Shown: positions 46,931 through 48,460 of the stretch, one piece after another | Position numbering within the stretch: the stretch's first letter is position 1 | Layout of the letters: every line of letters begins with the position of its first letter | Assembly (NCBI GenBank): GCA_021300475.1 | Contig: JAJTDO010000003.1 | Coordinates: 1 to 48,460 of the forward strand | Source: Burkholderiales bacterium | GTDB taxonomy: Bacteria; Pseudomonadota; Gammaproteobacteria; Burkholderiales; Burkholderiaceae_B | DNA: 48,460 nucleotides | Direction: 5' to 3' | Made by a program: the position numbers and the translations under genes | The notes under the pieces: generated by a model | What the model saw: only the letters and a program-made list of their open reading frames with translations | The model's database searches: none | What the model was told of the DNA's origin: nothing

Positions 46931-48132
46931 CCCCAAGTCGCCGGCAGGCAGGAACAACGCACTACCGGCGTATCAACGGGTCTATGTTTCTGGGCGGTTT
47001 TTCTGCGTTTTCCCTTTTGTACATGGCGCAACCGCTGATGCCGCAGTTTGTTTTGGAATACGGCATCACACCTGCCCAAGCCAGCTACGGGCTGTCTGCC
47101 AGCACGGCGGGCTTGGCGCTCAGCTTGATACCGGCAGCCCTGTGGGCAGACCGGGTCGGGCGCAAAGTTTTTATGGTGCTGGGCTTGCTGCTTTGCACCC
47201 TTATCAGCATCGCATGCGCATTCACCCAGGATTTCTCCCAATTTGTTGTGCTGCGATTTTTTTTCGGCTGCTTTCTCGCCGCCTGGCCCGCCACGGCGCT
47301 GGCCTATCTGGCGGAGGAAATCGACCCCGCCGATTTGGGGCGAGCGGTGGGTTTGTACATTGCCGGCAACGCCATGGGCGGCATGAGCGGCCGCTTGCTG
47401 GGCCTGACGCTTTCACAATGGGTGCACTGGCGCTGGAGCTTCGCGCTCTTGGGTACGGTGTGCTTGATATTGACCCTCCTGTTTGCTAGAACACTTCCTC
47501 AGTCGAATCATTTCAAGATACATGCCCAGCGCGGTGGATGGTTGAAGGACCTGAAGTCGCACATGACCGATCCGGGTTTGCTGGGCTTGTTCATGGTGGC
47601 GTTTTTATTGTCTGGCAGCGTGGTCAGCGTGTACAACTACATCAGCTTCCGGCTTGGCGCGGCGCCCTACCATTTGACTGCCGTCATGTTGTGCGGCATT
47701 TACTCGCTCTACCTTCTGGGCATGTTCGGTTCGTCGCGATTTGGCAGTCTGGCCGACAGGAAAGGCCGAAAGAATGTGTTGTGGTGGACGCCAGTGCTCA
47801 TGCTTGCCGGTTTGGTGATGACCTTAAGCGGGGCTTTACCGTTCATCATCATCGGCATGGGTGTGCTGACTTTCGGTTTCTTTTCCGGGCACAGCGTGGC
47901 CAGCGGCTGGGTGGGTGCCCGTGCGGCGGGTGCAAAGGCACTGGCATCAAGCCTGTACCTGACGATGTACTACTTGGGGGCGAGTGTGGTGGGCTCTGTG
48001 GCCGGTTGGGCCTGGAGCGGTTGGGCATGGACAGGCGTTGCCTCGCTGACAGGCACAGCATTGCTGCTGTGCCTGCTGGTGGCACTTAAGCTGCGCGATC
48101 TTCCTTCGGCTCGGCAGCACCTTCCGATTTAG
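46927..48132 (+). CDS. Major facilitator superfamily transporter
   Basis: This 401-residue, 12-helix membrane protein has the MFS loop motifs DRVGRKVFMVLG (loop 2-3) and GSLADRKGRKN (loop 8-9). It resembles the AraJ/YnfM type of drug or metabolite exporters. The ATG overlaps the hydrolase stop (ATGA), so the two are co-translated. Its last 47 bp overlap the convergent acyltransferase gene. The substrate is unknown; export of the hydrolase product is one possibility. Confidence 0.9.
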   Translation: MTPSRRQAGTTHYRRINGSMFLGGFSAFSLLYMAQPLMPQFVLEYGITPAQASYGLSASTAGLALSLIPAALWADRVGRKVFMVLGLLLCTLISIACAFTQDFSQFVVLRFFFGCFLAAWPATALAYLAEEIDPADLGRAVGLYIAGNAMGGMSGRLLGLTLSQWVHWRWSFALLGTVCLILTLLFARTLPQSNHFKIHAQRGGWLKDLKSHMTDPGLLGLFMVAFLLSGSVVSVYNYISFRLGAAPYHLTAVMLCGIYSLYLLGMFGSSRFGSLADRKGRKNVLWWTPVLMLAGLVMTLSGALPFIIIGMGVLTFGFFSGHSVASGWVGARAAGAKALASSLYLTMYYLGASVVGSVAGWAWSGWAWTGVASLTGTALLLCLLVALKLRDLPSARQHLPI

Positions 48133-48460
48133 AGGGCTTCTTTTTCCTTGCCGGCGACTCGGCTTCGATTTCAGCCAAGGTGTCTTCAAGGAAATCCAGC
48201 ATGCGCTGCACCTTCGGTGCAGATTCGCGGCAGGCAATAATTCCGAAATCCATGTTGCCGTTGTAACTCTGAACAGTAATGTTCATGGCATAGCCGTGCC
48301 AGATCAGTGAGACCGGGTAAATCGCCATCAGCTCAGCACCATTCAGATACAGGGCCTCCTGGGGGCCGGGCACGTTGGAGACAACCACGTTGAACAACAC
48401 CGGAACCCGTCCATCAAGACCGCTGACCTGGCCTGCCAGCAGCGGCAGATTGCTCAAAAT
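48086..48460 (-). CDS. Wax-ester synthase/diacylglycerol acyltransferase, C-terminal part (runs off right edge)
   Basis: Only the C-terminal 120-odd residues are in the window; the frame is open to the last base. The FNVVVSNVPGPQEALYLNGA stretch, YPVSLIWHGYAMNITVQSYN and FGIIACRE are the hallmark of the bacterial WS/DGAT family, which makes wax esters or triacylglycerol from acyl-CoA. The N-terminal HHxxxDG active site lies beyond the edge. The C-terminus is a Lys/Ala/Pro/Glu-rich tail. Its last 47 bases overlap the convergent MFS gene. Confidence 0.9.
   Translation of the reverse strand: MLSNLPLLAGQVSGLDGRVPVLFNVVVSNVPGPQEALYLNGAELMAIYPVSLIWHGYAMNITVQSYNGNMDFGIIACRESAPKVQRMLDFLEDTLAEIEAESPARKKKPSKSEGAAEPKEDRAA

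Overview
The window is a contiguous, gene-dense piece of a betaproteobacterial chromosome around its replication origin. The order rnpA-rpmH // dnaA-dnaN-gyrB without recF, and yidD-yidC-mnmE followed by mnmG-rsmG-parA-parB-atpIBEFHAGDC, is what is known from Burkholderiales. The medium GC content (by eye a little over 50 %) and the lipid and flavin-monooxygenase genes on the right would fit a Limnobacter-like organism. That genus guess is inference; the order-level placement is firmer. No rRNA, tRNA, IS element, prophage or CRISPR array is seen.

Region 1 (1-5532) is read leftward: dnaA, an AT-rich origin full of DnaA boxes (3886-4131), dnaN, then gyrB ending in a clear intrinsic terminator. 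The origin contains three copies of a 25-26 bp module (two direct, one inverted), each ending in a DnaA box. Region 2 (5660-18531) is read mostly rightward: rpmH, rnpA, yidD, yidC, mnmE, an unrecognised gene coupled to mnmE, a leftward MOSC gene, pckG, a TSUP transporter, then mnmG-rsmG-parA-parB. Two perfect 16-bp parS palindromes lie in front of mnmG and inside the start of rsmG, next to parAB. Region 3 (18577-26014) is a complete nine-gene F1Fo ATP synthase operon with a sigma70-type promoter, a long leader and a terminator.

Region 4 (26047-33067) holds a metallophosphoesterase, a CoA-binding protein, hemE, priA and rep. Priming/restart and helicase genes sit side by side, and a DnaA box lies in the hemE-priA gap. 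Region 5 (33040-36386) is a TetR regulator divergent from a Baeyer-Villiger-type flavin monooxygenase and a short-chain dehydrogenase, with a palindromic operator over both promoters. Region 6 (36410-41797) holds a membrane-anchored cytochrome c, cytochrome b561, two YceI proteins, a SulP transporter fused to STAS and cyclic-nucleotide-binding domains, and a CBS-pair protein.

Region 7 (41861-48460) is a carbon-storage and lipid region. A leftward operon encodes 3-hydroxybutyrate dehydrogenase, a patatin-like lipase and two overlapping acetoacetate decarboxylase paralogues; a divergent pair encodes an alpha/beta hydrolase and an MFS transporter; and the end of a wax-ester synthase/DGAT-type acyltransferase runs off the right edge. 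The most notable result is that the second decarboxylase paralogue has lost the residues matching the Schiff-base lysine and both catalytic glutamates, yet is translationally coupled to an intact copy. The other strong structural observations are the three-copy origin module and the terminator-like hairpins inside the 3' ends of the dehydrogenase and monooxygenase genes.
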